Assembly (NCBI GenBank): GCA_934667815.1
Contig: CAKUMO010000005.1
Coordinates: 1-64,000 of the forward strand
From: an uncultured Oscillospiraceae bacterium
GTDB taxonomy: Bacteria > Bacillota > Clostridia > Oscillospirales > Oscillospiraceae
Direction: 5' to 3'
DNA length: 64,000 nt
In this document: piece by piece, positions 47,620 to 58,800 of the stretch
Layout of the letters: each line of letters opens with the position of its first letter
How positions within the stretch are numbered: the stretch's first letter is position 1
Made by a program: the position numbers and the translations under genes
The notes under the pieces: generated by a model
What the model was told of the DNA's origin: nothing
The model's input: only the letters and a program-made list of their open reading frames with translations
The model's database searches: none

Positions 47620-50010
47620 TTATCGAATGTCGTAGACCGTCTTAAATACGGCATTTTCACGCAGCTCCGCTGCGGTTTTTCCGGTCCTCGCAAAGACGCG
47701 GTAAGGCGCCTTGTCCGTCAGCGCGAAGAAATTGTCGCTCAGCACGCAGTCAAAGTCACGGAAATCGATGAATACGCCCTTGGTGAACACGTCCGAGCTG
47801 ACCGCGATCTCTACGCCGCCGTCCCTGTCCGTGAATTCTGCGCAAAGCGTCGGTTTCTGCCATGTGAAGTGCTTTGCAGGAACGAGCGTCTCCACGCGCC
47901 GTGTGAGGAAATTCCCCTGTTCGTCGAACAAATCCGCCGCCAGATAGCAGGAATATGGGTCGAATTCCGGAAGCTCGTAATTCAGTACGTCGGAAGAATG
48001 AAGCAGCGCGACCTCGACCGCGCATTCGCGGCGGTCAAGCTCCGTCAGGTCTGCACGGCAGAGCGTGAGGCGGACGCGGCCACGGAATTTTTCGCGTGTT
48101 TCGTTCGCGATATTCACCGTTAATTTTCCGTTTTCCGCAAACAGCCCCATGGCCACCGGCGCATAGAAGCGGCGCGCGGCGTAATGCAGCGCCTTGTACC
48201 GTCCGAAATAGTCCACACTCGACCACGAGGCGACCGGCCAGCAATCGTTGAACTGCCAGTAGATCGAGCCCATGCAATAACCGCGCTCACGGCGGAAATG
48301 CTCCACGCCATAGGCAATCGCATCGGCCTGCAAAAGCTGCGAGGCGTAGACCAGGTCCTCAAATTTTGACGGATACAAATAGTTATTAGACAGATAACGA
48401 AGAATATTTCCGTTTCCGCCCTTGCACTTCTGGTGATTTTCCATCACGCGGGAGAAGCAGTTTTCATCCTCTTTTTCGCAGAAGCTGCGGATGGTTTTCA
48501 TCGACGGGAAGCTCTCGAAGCCGTATTCCGAGCAGAAGCGGAAGTGCTCCTGCCGGTAAGCCGTGAAGGGCACGCCGCCGTGCCAGACCTTCCAATAGTG
48601 CGTGTCGCCGCGCGAAAACCTGCCGGGCTCGTCAAAACCGCCGCCGGAGGACGGACTGGACGGCCAATAGAAGGTATCCGGTGCATATTCGTGGCACAGC
48701 TCGGGCAGCAGATGCTCATAAAGGCGCAGATAGTCCTGCCGCACCAGCTCGTTATTCTGCGCACCGCCGAGGATCATATCCTCCATTTCATTGTTGCCGC
48801 ACAGAAGGCCGAGCGACGCGTGATGCTGCAAGCGGCAGAGATTATCCGTTGCCTCACAGGTAAATTCCGTCTCCATTTCGGAGGTCATCCAGATATTGGC
48901 GCAGGCGACCATGAAATCCTGCCAGACAAGCAGCCCGTATTCGTCGCAGAGATCATAAAAATCGTCCTCCGGATAGTAGCCGCCGCCCCAGACGCGCAGG
49001 GTATTGAAGTTTGCATCCACCGCCTGACGGACGAGCTGCTCCTGTCTGTCACGCGTCACGCGCGTGAGGAGGTTGTCCATGGGAACATAGTTTGCGCCCA
49101 TGGAAAAAATTTTGATTCCATTGAGCACAAAGCAGAACTCACTTCCCCGGCCGTCGGCATCCTTCGCGGTGCTGACGGTCAGCGTGCGCAGGCCGATGCG
49201 CAGCTTGCGGCTGTCGATCACAAGGCCGCCGGCGCACATGCGAACCTCAAGATCGTAGAGTGCCTGCTCGCCGTAGCCGCGCACCCACCAAAGACGCGGG
49301 GCTTCCACGCGGATCGTGCCCTCGCCCTCCGTCAGGCGCAGTTCTTTTCCGTCCAGCAAGGCAACTAAGTCACAATTGCTGTTTTTCGCCGTGGTTACGC
49401 GAAGATCGACATCCACAACGCCGTCGTGATGCCGCTGGCTGACCAGCACATGGTCGAGGCGATCGGTATCATAGCCCTTCAGCTCGACCGGGCGCAGGAT
49501 GCCCATGTCGGGCAGCGTCGGGCCCCAATCCCATCCGGACTGGTACATGGCCTTGCGCAGATGCGCGGTACCGGGAAGCGTGTCGCCGTCGTTCATAAAA
49601 AGATAGTGGCGGCGCTGCGCCTCTGCAAAATAGCGCATTGGAGAGGAAAACTCAAGTTTTAGTCTGTTCTTTCCGGGAATCAGCCGATTCTTGACATCAA
49701 AAACATAGGTTCTGTGCATATTTTTGGTCCGAGCAAGGCGTTTCCCGTTCAGATATATGGTACATAGCGTGTCAATCCCGCTGAGCGTCAGCTCGATATA
49801 TTCGCGGGTAAGGAGCGTCTCGTCCACAGTAAATTCCGCCGCAAACGAGCAGTCCTTCTCTCCCAAATGCTGAAGCTCACGCTCATTCAGGCCATAAAAC
49901 GGATCGGGAATTTTCCCGTGCCCGAACAGGACGCTGTACATCGTGCACGGCGCCTGACAGGGCAGATTCAGCCCATCGAGCTGAAAGAACCAATCGTGGA
50001 TTATCATCAT
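47620..50010 (-). CDS. GH2 exo-beta-mannosidase
   Basis: 796 residues run from the ATG at 50008-50010 (CGGAGG upstream). The architecture is a jelly-roll N-domain (HDWFFQLDGLNLPCQAPCTM), Ig-like domains and a TIM barrel. The acid/base motif LLCGNNEMEDMILGG and nucleophile motif FCSEYGFESFPSMKTI match the GH2 beta-mannosidase group, as do SGWDWGPTLPDMGI and WQFNDCWPVASWSSVDYFGR. There is no signal peptide, so it acts on imported oligosaccharides. It would release the beta-linked core mannose of N-glycans or beta-mannan pieces. Confidence 0.9.
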   Translation of the reverse strand: MMIIHDWFFQLDGLNLPCQAPCTMYSVLFGHGKIPDPFYGLNERELQHLGEKDCSFAAEFTVDETLLTREYIELTLSGIDTLCTIYLNGKRLARTKNMHRTYVFDVKNRLIPGKNRLKLEFSSPMRYFAEAQRRHYLFMNDGDTLPGTAHLRKAMYQSGWDWGPTLPDMGILRPVELKGYDTDRLDHVLVSQRHHDGVVDVDLRVTTAKNSNCDLVALLDGKELRLTEGEGTIRVEAPRLWWVRGYGEQALYDLEVRMCAGGLVIDSRKLRIGLRTLTVSTAKDADGRGSEFCFVLNGIKIFSMGANYVPMDNLLTRVTRDRQEQLVRQAVDANFNTLRVWGGGYYPEDDFYDLCDEYGLLVWQDFMVACANIWMTSEMETEFTCEATDNLCRLQHHASLGLLCGNNEMEDMILGGAQNNELVRQDYLRLYEHLLPELCHEYAPDTFYWPSSPSSGGGFDEPGRFSRGDTHYWKVWHGGVPFTAYRQEHFRFCSEYGFESFPSMKTIRSFCEKEDENCFSRVMENHQKCKGGNGNILRYLSNNYLYPSKFEDLVYASQLLQADAIAYGVEHFRRERGYCMGSIYWQFNDCWPVASWSSVDYFGRYKALHYAARRFYAPVAMGLFAENGKLTVNIANETREKFRGRVRLTLCRADLTELDRRECAVEVALLHSSDVLNYELPEFDPYSCYLAADLFDEQGNFLTRRVETLVPAKHFTWQKPTLCAEFTDRDGGVEIAVSSDVFTKGVFIDFRDFDCVLSDNFFALTDKAPYRVFARTGKTAAELRENAVFKTVYDIR

Positions 50011-50021
50011 GTGCCTCCGTT

Positions 50022-50900
50022 TCAGGAATTGTGGATCTCGATTGACCAGAGATTGCGATAGGTCTCGCCCGGCGCGAGCGCAACCAAATCCTCCTGCTCC
50101 TCGAGGACGGCCTTTCGTCCGGCATGCGCGGGCAGGGATAGCCACGGTTCGATGCAGACATACGGGGCATCGGTTTTTGGCATGTGCCAGATCCCAAGAT
50201 AGCGCATCTGCGGATACCGGACGGTCACGGCGTGCACGTCGTCAGAGCACAGCGTGACCTCGCGGGCCATGTCCCTCAGTACGATCGCATCGTCGTCAAA
50301 CAGATCGTGACGCAGCGGAATGTCTGTGCCGTTTGCCAAGGCATATTCCGTATCCTCTCCGCTGACAAAGCAATCCGGGGTAAAACCGACACGCTTCGGG
50401 CTGCACGGCTCTGCAAAACGCAGGCAGTAATCCTCAAAGCGCTTTCCCTCGGTCAGCGGAACGCGGAAGCCCGGATGTCCGCCAAGGCCGAAGTACATCG
50501 TGCGGGCATCCAGATTTTCGACTTCAAAGGTCACATTCAGATGCTTTCCCGCAAGCGCATAAATAATCCGGAAGGCAAACTCCCGCGGATACTCCGCAAG
50601 GGTTTCTGCATCGCTGCGCAGCTCAAATACCATGCGTGCGGCATCGTGCCCGACTCTGCGGAAGCGGCGGTAGGGCGCGATGCCGTGAATGCGCATGTGG
50701 TGTTCTTCGCCGTCCAGGGTGTATTTTCCCTCCGGCAGGCGTGCCACATAGGGGAATAAATTGGGCGCACGGTCGCACCAATAGGCTGCATCGCCGCTCC
50801 AGAGATATTCCGTCCCGGCTGCATCGCGAATTCCCTGCAGCTCCGCACCGTCCTCGGAGACGGTCACGGTCAGATCCTGATTTGCAATTTTATAAGTCAT
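50022..50900 (-). CDS. Aldose 1-epimerase family protein
   Basis: 292 residues are read from the ATG at 50898-50900 after CAGGAGAG. Mutarotase fold with catalytic His motifs (MRIHGIAPYRRFR; MYFGLGGHPGFRVPL) and Glu near the end (PYVCIEPWLSLPAHAGRK). It belongs to the LacX-like branch of hexose mutarotases, which convert alpha and beta anomers of sugars released by the glycosidases. It is in the glycan operon, 11 bp before the beta-mannosidase start. Confidence 0.88.
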   Translation of the reverse strand: MTYKIANQDLTVTVSEDGAELQGIRDAAGTEYLWSGDAAYWCDRAPNLFPYVARLPEGKYTLDGEEHHMRIHGIAPYRRFRRVGHDAARMVFELRSDAETLAEYPREFAFRIIYALAGKHLNVTFEVENLDARTMYFGLGGHPGFRVPLTEGKRFEDYCLRFAEPCSPKRVGFTPDCFVSGEDTEYALANGTDIPLRHDLFDDDAIVLRDMAREVTLCSDDVHAVTVRYPQMRYLGIWHMPKTDAPYVCIEPWLSLPAHAGRKAVLEEQEDLVALAPGETYRNLWSIEIHNS

Positions 50901-50919
50901 AGTTCTCTCCTGTTTGGCC

Positions 50920-52166
50920 TTAAGCAAACGGGTTTTCCGTCGGATAAGGCAGATTTTTTGGTTGGTTATATGCAATGTCACGAATACCGAGGAATTTGAA
51001 CACCTCGAACAGCGCCTTGCCGTAATGGCCAAAGGCCACCGCGCCATGGTGCGGATAGCGCTTTTCGATCAGAACATGGCGGTAGAAGCGACCCATTTCG
51101 GGAATGGCGAACAGGCCGATGCCGCCGAAGCTGCCCGTTGCGACCGGAAGAATCTCGCCCTGTGCAATATAGGAACGCAGCGCTCCGTTGCTGTCACATT
51201 GCAGGCGATAGAAGGTAATCTCGGAAGCCGCAAGATCGCCCTCCAGCGTGCCGCGCGTGAAGTCGGGCGTGCCGCCATTTTCGAGCAAGCGGTTCTGAAT
51301 GAGCTGGTACTTGATCGCGCGGTCTGCGCAGAGCTTACAGCTCGGCGTGTTGCCGCAGTGGAAGCCCATAAAAGTATCGGTCAGAGCGTAGCCGAATTTG
51401 TCCTTGATCTCCCTCTCATAGAGACTTGCAGGCACGGAATTGTTGATATCCAGCAGTGTGACCGTATCGTTACTCACGCAGAGGCCGATGTACTCGCTCA
51501 ACGCACCGTAAATGTCAACTTCACATGCCACGGGAATCCCGCGTGCCGCAAGGCGGGAGTTGACATAACGCGGTTCAAGGCCGAACTGCTCGGGGAAGGC
51601 CGGCCAGCATTTATCGGCAAAGGCAACGTACTCGCGGGCGCCCCTGTGCGCCTGCGCCCAGTCGAGGAGCGTCAGCTCAAACTGCGCCATACGCGCCAGC
51701 AGATCGGGATAAAATCTGCAATCATTTTGGAAATCTCATCCGCAGTGCCGACCGGATATTCCGGAATGTATCCGTTTAAGTGACGCATTCCAAGATTATA
51801 CGAGCAATTCAGCATGCCGCAATACGCATCGCCGCGGCCGCTGATGAGGTCGCCGCCGCCCTCGGCAGCCGCGACGAACATACACGGACCGTCAAAGTAT
51901 TTTGCAATCAGGGTCTCCGGCGTCTCCGGGCCGAAATTGCCAAGAAAGACGACAAGCGCATTGCAGGCGGCCGCTTTGACGTCGGCAACGGCTTTGAGCA
52001 TGTCTCCCTCATTTTCGACCGTGACGGGGCATTCATAGACGCCGCTGGCCTTGACAATATTTGCATGGCGCATTTCGGACAGGGTGCGCGGGAATCAGTC
52101 GCGGGAAACGGCAATGATACCGAGTTTTACCTCCGGAATATTCGGAAATTCTCCTATCCGGTTCAT
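50920..52166 (-). pseudogene. L-fucose/arabinose isomerase-like gene with stop and frameshift
   Basis: From the ATG at 52164-52166 (AGGAGG upstream) the frame reads MNRIGEFPNIPEVKLGIIAV, SRD, then TGA (52095-52097), then FPRTLSEMRHANIVKASGVY and on to ADFIP. Near 51716 the frame shifts and continues DLLARMAQFELTLLDWAQAH to PTENPFA at 50920. The shift fits loss of one T in a T-run (DF-Y-PDLL). The joined protein of about 415 residues resembles fucose/arabinose isomerase-like ketol isomerases (GMLNCSYNLGMRHLNGYIPE, GRFYRHVLIEKRYPHHGAVA). The TGA sits where relatives usually have Cys (SRDCFP). Two lesions suggest inactivation or sequence error. Confidence 0.7.
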
Positions 52167-52175
52167 AATCTCCTC

Positions 52176-53651
52176 CTAATTACGTTCAGAAAATACCGAT
52201 TTTAGTGCCGGATAGAGCAGCTTGAACTTCTCATAACGCGCCTGATATTTCGCAGTCAGCTCGGCGTCCGGTTCAGTCGTGGAGGCCACCTCGACGAGTG
52301 CATCCGCCGCAGCCTGCACGTCGGCAAAGGCGCCGCAGCCGACCATCGCGAGCATGGCCGCGCCATAGCCCGGCCCCTGCTCCGTTTTGACCATATCCAG
52401 CGGGATGCCCAAAACATTTGCGATTATTCTGCGCCAAAGCGGGCTTTTTGCGCCGCCGCCGCAGATCTTGGAACGCGGGATCTCAATTCCTAGGGACTTT
52501 GCCACCTCGAAAGAATCGCGGATTGCAAAGGCGACGCCCTCCAAAACAGCCTGCACAAAATCTGCGCGTGACGTGTCCATCGACATTCCAATAAACGCAC
52601 CGCGCGCGTTGGTATCGTTGATCGGACTGCGCTCCCCCATCAAATACGGCAGGAAATAAACATGGTTTTCCCCAAGTTTTTCCTCGGCTATTTTCGCTTG
52701 TTCTTCCGTATAATTCGTCGTATTCAGAACATTTTCACAGAACCACTGATTGCAGCTCGCAGCCGAGAGCATACAGCCCATCAGATGGTAGCCGCCGTCT
52801 GCGTGCGCAAAGGCGTGCAGCGCATTATTGGGATCGACACCAAATTCTTTTGACGAAATGAAGATCGTGCCGGAGGTACCGAGGGAGAGGTTGCAGCCAC
52901 CGGCCCCCACCGTGCCCGTGCCGACCGCAGCAGCCGCGTTATCGCCCGCACCGGCGACGACCTTAACGGTCTCCGGCAGCCCGAGCGTCTGCGCAGCCTC
53001 GCGCGTAAGTGTGCCGACCACTTCGTAGCTCTCATAGAGCTTCGGCAACCGGTTTTCGGTCACGCCGCAGATTTTCAACATCTCCTGCGACCAACGCTTG
53101 TGCTGCACGTCGAGCAGCAGCATGCCGGAGGCATCGGAGTAGTCGCAGGAATGGACGCCGGTCAGCTTGTAGTTGACATAATCTTTCGGCAGCATGATTT
53201 TTTCGATTTTTGCAAAGTTCTCCGGCTCGTTTTCGCGCATCCAGAGGAGCTTTGGGGCAGTGAAACCGGCGAAGGCAATATTCGCCGTCAGTGCAGAGAG
53301 GCGTTTCCGACCGATTTTTTCATTAAGATCGTCCACCTGCTTTGCCGTTCGGCCGTCATTCCAGAGAATCGCCGGGCGGATCACATCGTCCTTTGCATCC
53401 AGGGTGACGAGGCCGTGCATCTGGCCGCCCGCGCCGATTCCGGAAACCTGCGACGCATCAAAGCCGCGCAGCAGCTCCGGAACGCCGGTCACGACGGCGT
53501 CCCACCAGTCCGACGGGTCCTGCTCTGACCAGCCGGGATGCGGGAAGGAGATGGGATAGGACTTTGAGACGGTATTGAGAATCGCACCGTCCGCATCAAC
53601 CAGCAGCAGCTTGCACGCGGATGTACCGAGATCAATTCCGATGTATAACAT
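52176..53651 (-). CDS. xylB: Xylulokinase-like FGGY kinase
   Basis: 491 residues are read from the ATG at 53649-53651 (AGAGGT upstream). FGGY features: MLYIGIDLGTSACKLLLVDA (phosphate loop), GIGAGGQMHGLVTLDAKDDV (substrate Asp/His region typical for XylB), CNLSLGTSGTIFISS, GVAFAIRDSFEVAKSLGIEI and ICGGGAKSPLWRRIIANVLG. It phosphorylates a ketose, D-xylulose by best match. It lies directly after the isomerase-like gene in the ABC/glycosidase operon, so the real substrate may be that isomerase's product. Confidence 0.87.
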   Translation of the reverse strand: MLYIGIDLGTSACKLLLVDADGAILNTVSKSYPISFPHPGWSEQDPSDWWDAVVTGVPELLRGFDASQVSGIGAGGQMHGLVTLDAKDDVIRPAILWNDGRTAKQVDDLNEKIGRKRLSALTANIAFAGFTAPKLLWMRENEPENFAKIEKIMLPKDYVNYKLTGVHSCDYSDASGMLLLDVQHKRWSQEMLKICGVTENRLPKLYESYEVVGTLTREAAQTLGLPETVKVVAGAGDNAAAAVGTGTVGAGGCNLSLGTSGTIFISSKEFGVDPNNALHAFAHADGGYHLMGCMLSAASCNQWFCENVLNTTNYTEEQAKIAEEKLGENHVYFLPYLMGERSPINDTNARGAFIGMSMDTSRADFVQAVLEGVAFAIRDSFEVAKSLGIEIPRSKICGGGAKSPLWRRIIANVLGIPLDMVKTEQGPGYGAAMLAMVGCGAFADVQAAADALVEVASTTEPDAELTAKYQARYEKFKLLYPALKSVFSERN

Positions 53652-53655
53652 AATT

Positions 53656-55896
53656 TTACCTCTGTAAAGTAAACTCACCGTTCAGCTTTGTTTCACCGGA
53701 GTCCGCCAGATACCACTCGATTCGGCCGGGCGGCGTGCAGACGCGCATCGACATGTCATACTGCGTGAGGCTCTCCGGCGGAATGAAAAGCGTAACGTGC
53801 CGCGTCTCGCCGGGCCGCAGCAAACATTTTCCAAAAGCGCAGAGCTGACGGCTTCGCGATGTTACGACACCTTGTGCGCGGTGCAGATAGAGCTGCGGCA
53901 CCGCCCAACCGGCGCGTGCGCCGGTATTCTTGACGCAAATCTCAAGTGTCAGCGCGTCGGCAGACGGGGCGCGCAGAGTGGAATAGGCAAAGCGCGTGTA
54001 GCTCAGGCCGCTGCCGAAGCCAAAACGCAGCTTCGGCACGTTATAATACGCACCGGAACGGTAGGAATCCTTCGCGTTATAGTACACCGGAAGTTGCCCT
54101 GCATGATCCGGCAGCGATACGCACAGGCGCCCCGCCGGTTCCGCATAACCGAACAGCAGACGCGCAAGCGCGTCGCCGCCGGTCGGGCCGGGATAGAAGG
54201 CGCAGACAATCGCCTCGGAAAGGGCATCGACCTCGGCCATTTCATAGGGCCGCCCGGCGATCAGCACGGACACGACCGGCTTTTCCAGCGCACGCAGCGC
54301 ATGCAGCAGACCAAGCTGCTCGCCCGGGAGACGAAGCAGACCATCGTCCACGTTCTCTCCGCAGTCCATTGTGACGGCGCTCTGGCGCTTTGCAGCGCCG
54401 TTTGCGTCAAATTCGCAGGCCGCGAAACGGCTGGACGTCCCGCCCAGTGCAGCGACGACGACATCGCAGTCCGCGAGCGCACGCACGGCGCGCCGCGTCC
54501 ATTCGGCGTCGCTGCCGAACATCGGGCAGCCTGGAACATAGGTAATTTTCGCATTTGTGCCGCTCAGAAGCTGCTTCAGCCCTTGATAGAGCGTCGTCCC
54601 CGCGCCGGGGCGCTGCGGCGGCGTGTAATCGCCGAGCTGGTTATAAAGCGCATCCGCGTTCGGGCCGACAAGGCCGAGGCGCAGCGGTTTTTGGTCGGAA
54701 AGCGGGAGCAGATCGTCCTGATTTTTCAGCAAAACCACGCTATGCTCCGCCAGACGCGCCGCCTGCGGATAGGTATGATCGTCAAAGATCGCATCCGTTT
54801 CCGGAAGATACGGATGCTCGAACAGCCTGCGGCGGAATTTCACCGTCAGGATACGGCGCACAGTCTCGTCGATCCGCTCCATGGAGACAAGACCGGTCTC
54901 AACCGCCTGCTCCAAATGCCCGAAGGCCGTGTCCCACAGCCCCATGTCCACGCCTGCATTCAATGCCAGCGCGCCGGAGGCCGTGCGGTTGCCCGTGACG
55001 GCATCAAGCTGGTCGATCGCAACGCCGTCCGACATAACGAAGCCGTCGAAGCCGTATTCGCCTCGTAAAAGATCCGTCAGGAGCCAGTGGTTCGCGTGGC
55101 AATAGACGCCGTCGATCTCGTTGTAGGCCGCCATAAATGCGGAAGCACCGGCCTCGACACAGGCTTTTACCGGCGGAAGATGAATTTCGCGCAGCTCGTG
55201 CGGCCCGATGCGGGCGGCACTGGCATTGACGCCGCCGGTCGTTTCGCCCTGTGCGCACAGGTGCTTTGCGACCACATCCACGCCCTGTGACTGGACACCG
55301 CGCACGACCGCCTCGGCCATGCGTGAAGCAAGATAGGGATCTTCTCCGAAGCATTCTTCGCTTCTGCCCCAGCGCGGGTCGCGTAAAACGTCCAGTGCAG
55401 AAACGAGCGCCAGATCGACGCCCGCGGCGCGGAGCTGTTGCCCGCAGACCTCCGCGGCCTCGCGCAGAAGCTCGGGAGAAAATGAGCAGGCGCTGGCCAA
55501 GTTTACGGGTAGAAGATAGCCATCCAGCACCTGATGGCCATGCGGGCACTCGCTGCTGAACAGCACCGGAATGCCGAAGCGCGAGTGCTCGATCACATAA
55601 CGCTGCACCTGATTGCGTGCACGGACGGCAAGTCTGCCGGGGAGACCGGTCTCGAAGTCTTTGGCCGACCACGGATCTGCACGGTGCAGCCCGTAGAGCG
55701 CGCCAAGGCCGTCGTAGCGCGCGACCTCGTCGGCAAATTCCTGCGTGAGGGCGATATTTTCGCCCTCACGCGTGTAAATCTGAAATCCATAGAGCCGCTG
55801 ATTGAGCTGCCCGACCTTTTCCCGCAGCGTCATGCGCGAGAGTAAATCTTCCGCTCGCGCTTCGGGAGAAAGCCGTGTGTTTTGATAAGGTTCCAT
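53656..55896 (-). CDS. GH3 beta-glycosidase
   Basis: The 746 residues contain an N-terminal GH3 barrel (LREKVGQLNQRLYGFQIYTR, VDLALVSALDVLRDPRWGRS with EECFGEDPYLASRMAEA, DVVAKHLCAQGETTGGVNAS). The nucleophile Asp is in GFDGFVMSDGVAIDQLDAVT. An alpha/beta sandwich (PLRLGLVGPNADALYNQLGD) and a fibronectin III-like C-terminal domain (KNTGARAGWAVPQLYLH) follow. There is no signal peptide, so it acts on imported sugars. SDG instead of the common SDW follows the nucleophile. The specificity (beta-glucoside, beta-xyloside or beta-GlcNAc) cannot be fixed. Confidence 0.9.
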   Translation of the reverse strand: MEPYQNTRLSPEARAEDLLSRMTLREKVGQLNQRLYGFQIYTREGENIALTQEFADEVARYDGLGALYGLHRADPWSAKDFETGLPGRLAVRARNQVQRYVIEHSRFGIPVLFSSECPHGHQVLDGYLLPVNLASACSFSPELLREAAEVCGQQLRAAGVDLALVSALDVLRDPRWGRSEECFGEDPYLASRMAEAVVRGVQSQGVDVVAKHLCAQGETTGGVNASAARIGPHELREIHLPPVKACVEAGASAFMAAYNEIDGVYCHANHWLLTDLLRGEYGFDGFVMSDGVAIDQLDAVTGNRTASGALALNAGVDMGLWDTAFGHLEQAVETGLVSMERIDETVRRILTVKFRRRLFEHPYLPETDAIFDDHTYPQAARLAEHSVVLLKNQDDLLPLSDQKPLRLGLVGPNADALYNQLGDYTPPQRPGAGTTLYQGLKQLLSGTNAKITYVPGCPMFGSDAEWTRRAVRALADCDVVVAALGGTSSRFAACEFDANGAAKRQSAVTMDCGENVDDGLLRLPGEQLGLLHALRALEKPVVSVLIAGRPYEMAEVDALSEAIVCAFYPGPTGGDALARLLFGYAEPAGRLCVSLPDHAGQLPVYYNAKDSYRSGAYYNVPKLRFGFGSGLSYTRFAYSTLRAPSADALTLEICVKNTGARAGWAVPQLYLHRAQGVVTSRSRQLCAFGKCLLRPGETRHVTLFIPPESLTQYDMSMRVCTPPGRIEWYLADSGETKLNGEFTLQR

Positions 55897-55897
55897 A

Positions 55898-58800
55898 TTA
55901 TCGAAGCAGGATCGTCTTGATCTCGTAAGGTTTTATTGTGAATCGTACCACGCCGTTTTCGACCGGCAGCTCCGTTTCAATCTCCTCCAAGAGGTTGGTC
56001 TCATAGGCACGGGTCACGCCCGCCGGCAGGGTAAGCGTCGTCTTTGTGCGGGCATTTTCCGACTCGTAAAGACGCAGGATCGTGCCGTTTCCGTCCTCGG
56101 CCTGCTTAACCGTTTCGAGAATGACGTTCGCCACATCCAAGGCGGCATAGCTATCCTGCTTGCCCGGCGTGCCGCCCGCAACGGCATAGGCCGGCTGGTT
56201 GAGCTTGTAGCCCTCGCGGACGGTTCCCGCCTGCTTCCACGTTTCGCCGTGCGGATAGAGCGCATAGGTGAAGCGGTGCAGCTCGACATCGGTGTTCGGG
56301 TTCGGCTCGATGCCGCTCTTGACGAGCGTGAGCGCAAGCGTGCCGTTCAGGATACTGTGACCGTACTTGCAGTCGTTGAGCAGGCTCACGCCGTAATGAC
56401 CCTCGGAATAGTCCACCCACTTGTGCGCGCAGCTCTCAAAACGCGCCTTGTCCCAGCTTGTGTTGCTGTGGGTCTTGCGCGTCACGTTGCCGAACTGGAT
56501 GTCAAAGGTCGCCTCGTCCGTGTGGATGTCCAGTGGGAACTCGACCTTGAGCAGATGCTGATGCAGCTTCCAATCCACGGTGGTCTCGAAATCGATGCGG
56601 CGCGTATCGGCATAGAAATGGATTTTCTGACGGATGGTACTCAGGCTGCACCGGTATTCCAGCTCCAGCGTGGTGCGCACCGGGCCGTCCTCCGTCCAGC
56701 GCAGGGAGACAAGGTCGTCCACGTCCCAGGACTTTTCGGTGTAGAAGCGGTCGATGTCCCAGTTGTCATAATAGATGGGTTTATCCTCGTAAAGGCGGAA
56801 AAGGTTCGCTTTCTTTCCGTCTTTTACCAATTCTCTGTCAAATTGCTTGTCATAAATCGAAGAAATTCCGCCGTTTTCATCCAGCGCAACGCGATAGAAC
56901 GGCGTTTCCAGATGACGCTCGTCGGCGCGGCGGAAGGGGCTTTCCTGCTGTGCCTGCGCAAAGCGGTAGGTACGCCAGCCCTTCGAGGGCAGCGCCTTCA
57001 GGTATGCGACCGCACCGCTTTCGGTTTTTTGCACGGGATAGAGCGTACCGTTCTCGTCAGCCAGCGCCGTGGCAGCGACGTCGCCCAGCTCGACCACGTC
57101 GTCGCGATCAAAGCCCAGCGTGTTGACCACGGTCAGACCCGCGCCCTCGCCCGCAATACGGTGCAGACGCTCTGCAATCAGCTCCGTGACCTCGGCAGCC
57201 AGCGCATCGTACTCAGACCTCGTGACCTCGTAGACCTCCGCAATGGAGCTGCCGGGTAAAATGTCATGGAACTGGTTGAGCAGGATCACGTCGCGCCACA
57301 GGCGGGTGTCTGCCCCGGCAGGATAATCCCCGGTAAGCACGCCCAGCAGCTCGAGATCCATCATCAGAAGCTCGCTCTTACGGTTGCCCCGTTTATTGCG
57401 CGCCATGGAGGTATAGGTGCCGCGGTGATACTCAAAATAGAACTCGCCTTCCCACGTTTCCAGACGGAGGTTGTCCTTTACGCGCTCGTTCAGCTCATCA
57501 AAGAAGGTACGCGCGGTCTCCTGCCGCACCTTCGGCAGGCCGCGAATGCCCTTTTCCATGCGCTCGGAGGTCTCGAGCATCTGACGCGTCGGGCCGCCGC
57601 CGCCGTCGCCGTAGCCGTAGGAGATCAGAACATCGTTGTTGATCTCTTTATTTTGATAACGCTCCCATGCGCCCATGACGGCGTCGGGATGCAGATTGCC
57701 GTTGTAGGTCGTGAAGAAGCTCTGCTTGGGATCCTGACCGACGCCGAGCGTCGTGATGAGATGCGTGAGCACCTCGGTGCCGTCGATGCCCTTCCAGAGG
57801 AAGGTGTCATTCGGGATGCGGTTGATCTGGTTCCACGAGAGCTTGGTGGTCATGAAATAGTCCACGCCGGACTTTTTCATGATCTGCGGCAGTGCGCCTG
57901 AATAGCCGAACACATCCGGAAGCCACAGGATCTTATTGTCCCTGCCGAATTCCTCGCGGAAGAAGCGCTTGCCGTGCAGGAACTGGCGCACGAGCGACTC
58001 GCCGGAGGTCAGGTTGCAGTCGGCCTCGAGCCACATGCCGCCCTCGACCTCCCAACGTCCTTCCGCGACGCGCTGCTTGATCTTTTCGTACAGCTCCGGA
58101 TAGCGCTGCTTGAGGAAATAGTACAAAACCGGCTGGCTGGACATGAACTTATAGCTCGGGAACTCGTCCATGAGCTTGAGCACCGTTGCAAAGGAGCGCA
58201 CGACCTTTTCGCGGGTCTGCGCGACCGTCCACCACCACGCCACGTCGATGTGCGTATGGCCGATACAGGTGGCGATGACGTCGCTCACGCCGCACATTTT
58301 TTCATAGAGATTTTCCGTGATATACTGCTGCGCACGCTCGACGGAGGCATAAAAGTCCGCAGAGTATGGCACGCGCAGATCAAGCAGGTTGATGGTATCG
58401 TTCAGCACGGTCTGAAGCTCAAGACGAACCTTGCTGTCCTGCCCGAGGCGGTCAAAAGCCTGCAGCGGCACCTGAATATCATAATACAGATGATTCAGCC
58501 GTTCGTCAAGTACATAAAGATTTGCAAGGAAGGCAAACTCGCGGTGCAGTGTGCCGGTATAAGCCTGAATGTCCAGCGTCAGCTCCTCGCCGCCTACGGC
58601 GCACTTGCGCAGGAGCACCTCGCGGTGGTTCATATCCGCGCCCTGCACGACTTCATGGTTGACAAAGACAAGAAACTGCGGATTCTTGCCGTCGTCCCAT
58701 TCCTCAATCTGCGTGTGCAGCTTCAGCCAGACGGACTTGCCGTCCATACTCTGCGGGATGGTGATGTGGCTGCGGAACCAATAGTGCGTGCCGGGAATGC

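Noticed and set aside
408..52166. TGA read as an amino acid (alternative code or selenocysteine) at 609-611 and 52095-52097
   Set aside because: TGA is the normal stop of many intact genes here, no sel genes are present, and both genes lie in contexts with further lesions. Simple nonsense mutation or sequence error is the simpler explanation.
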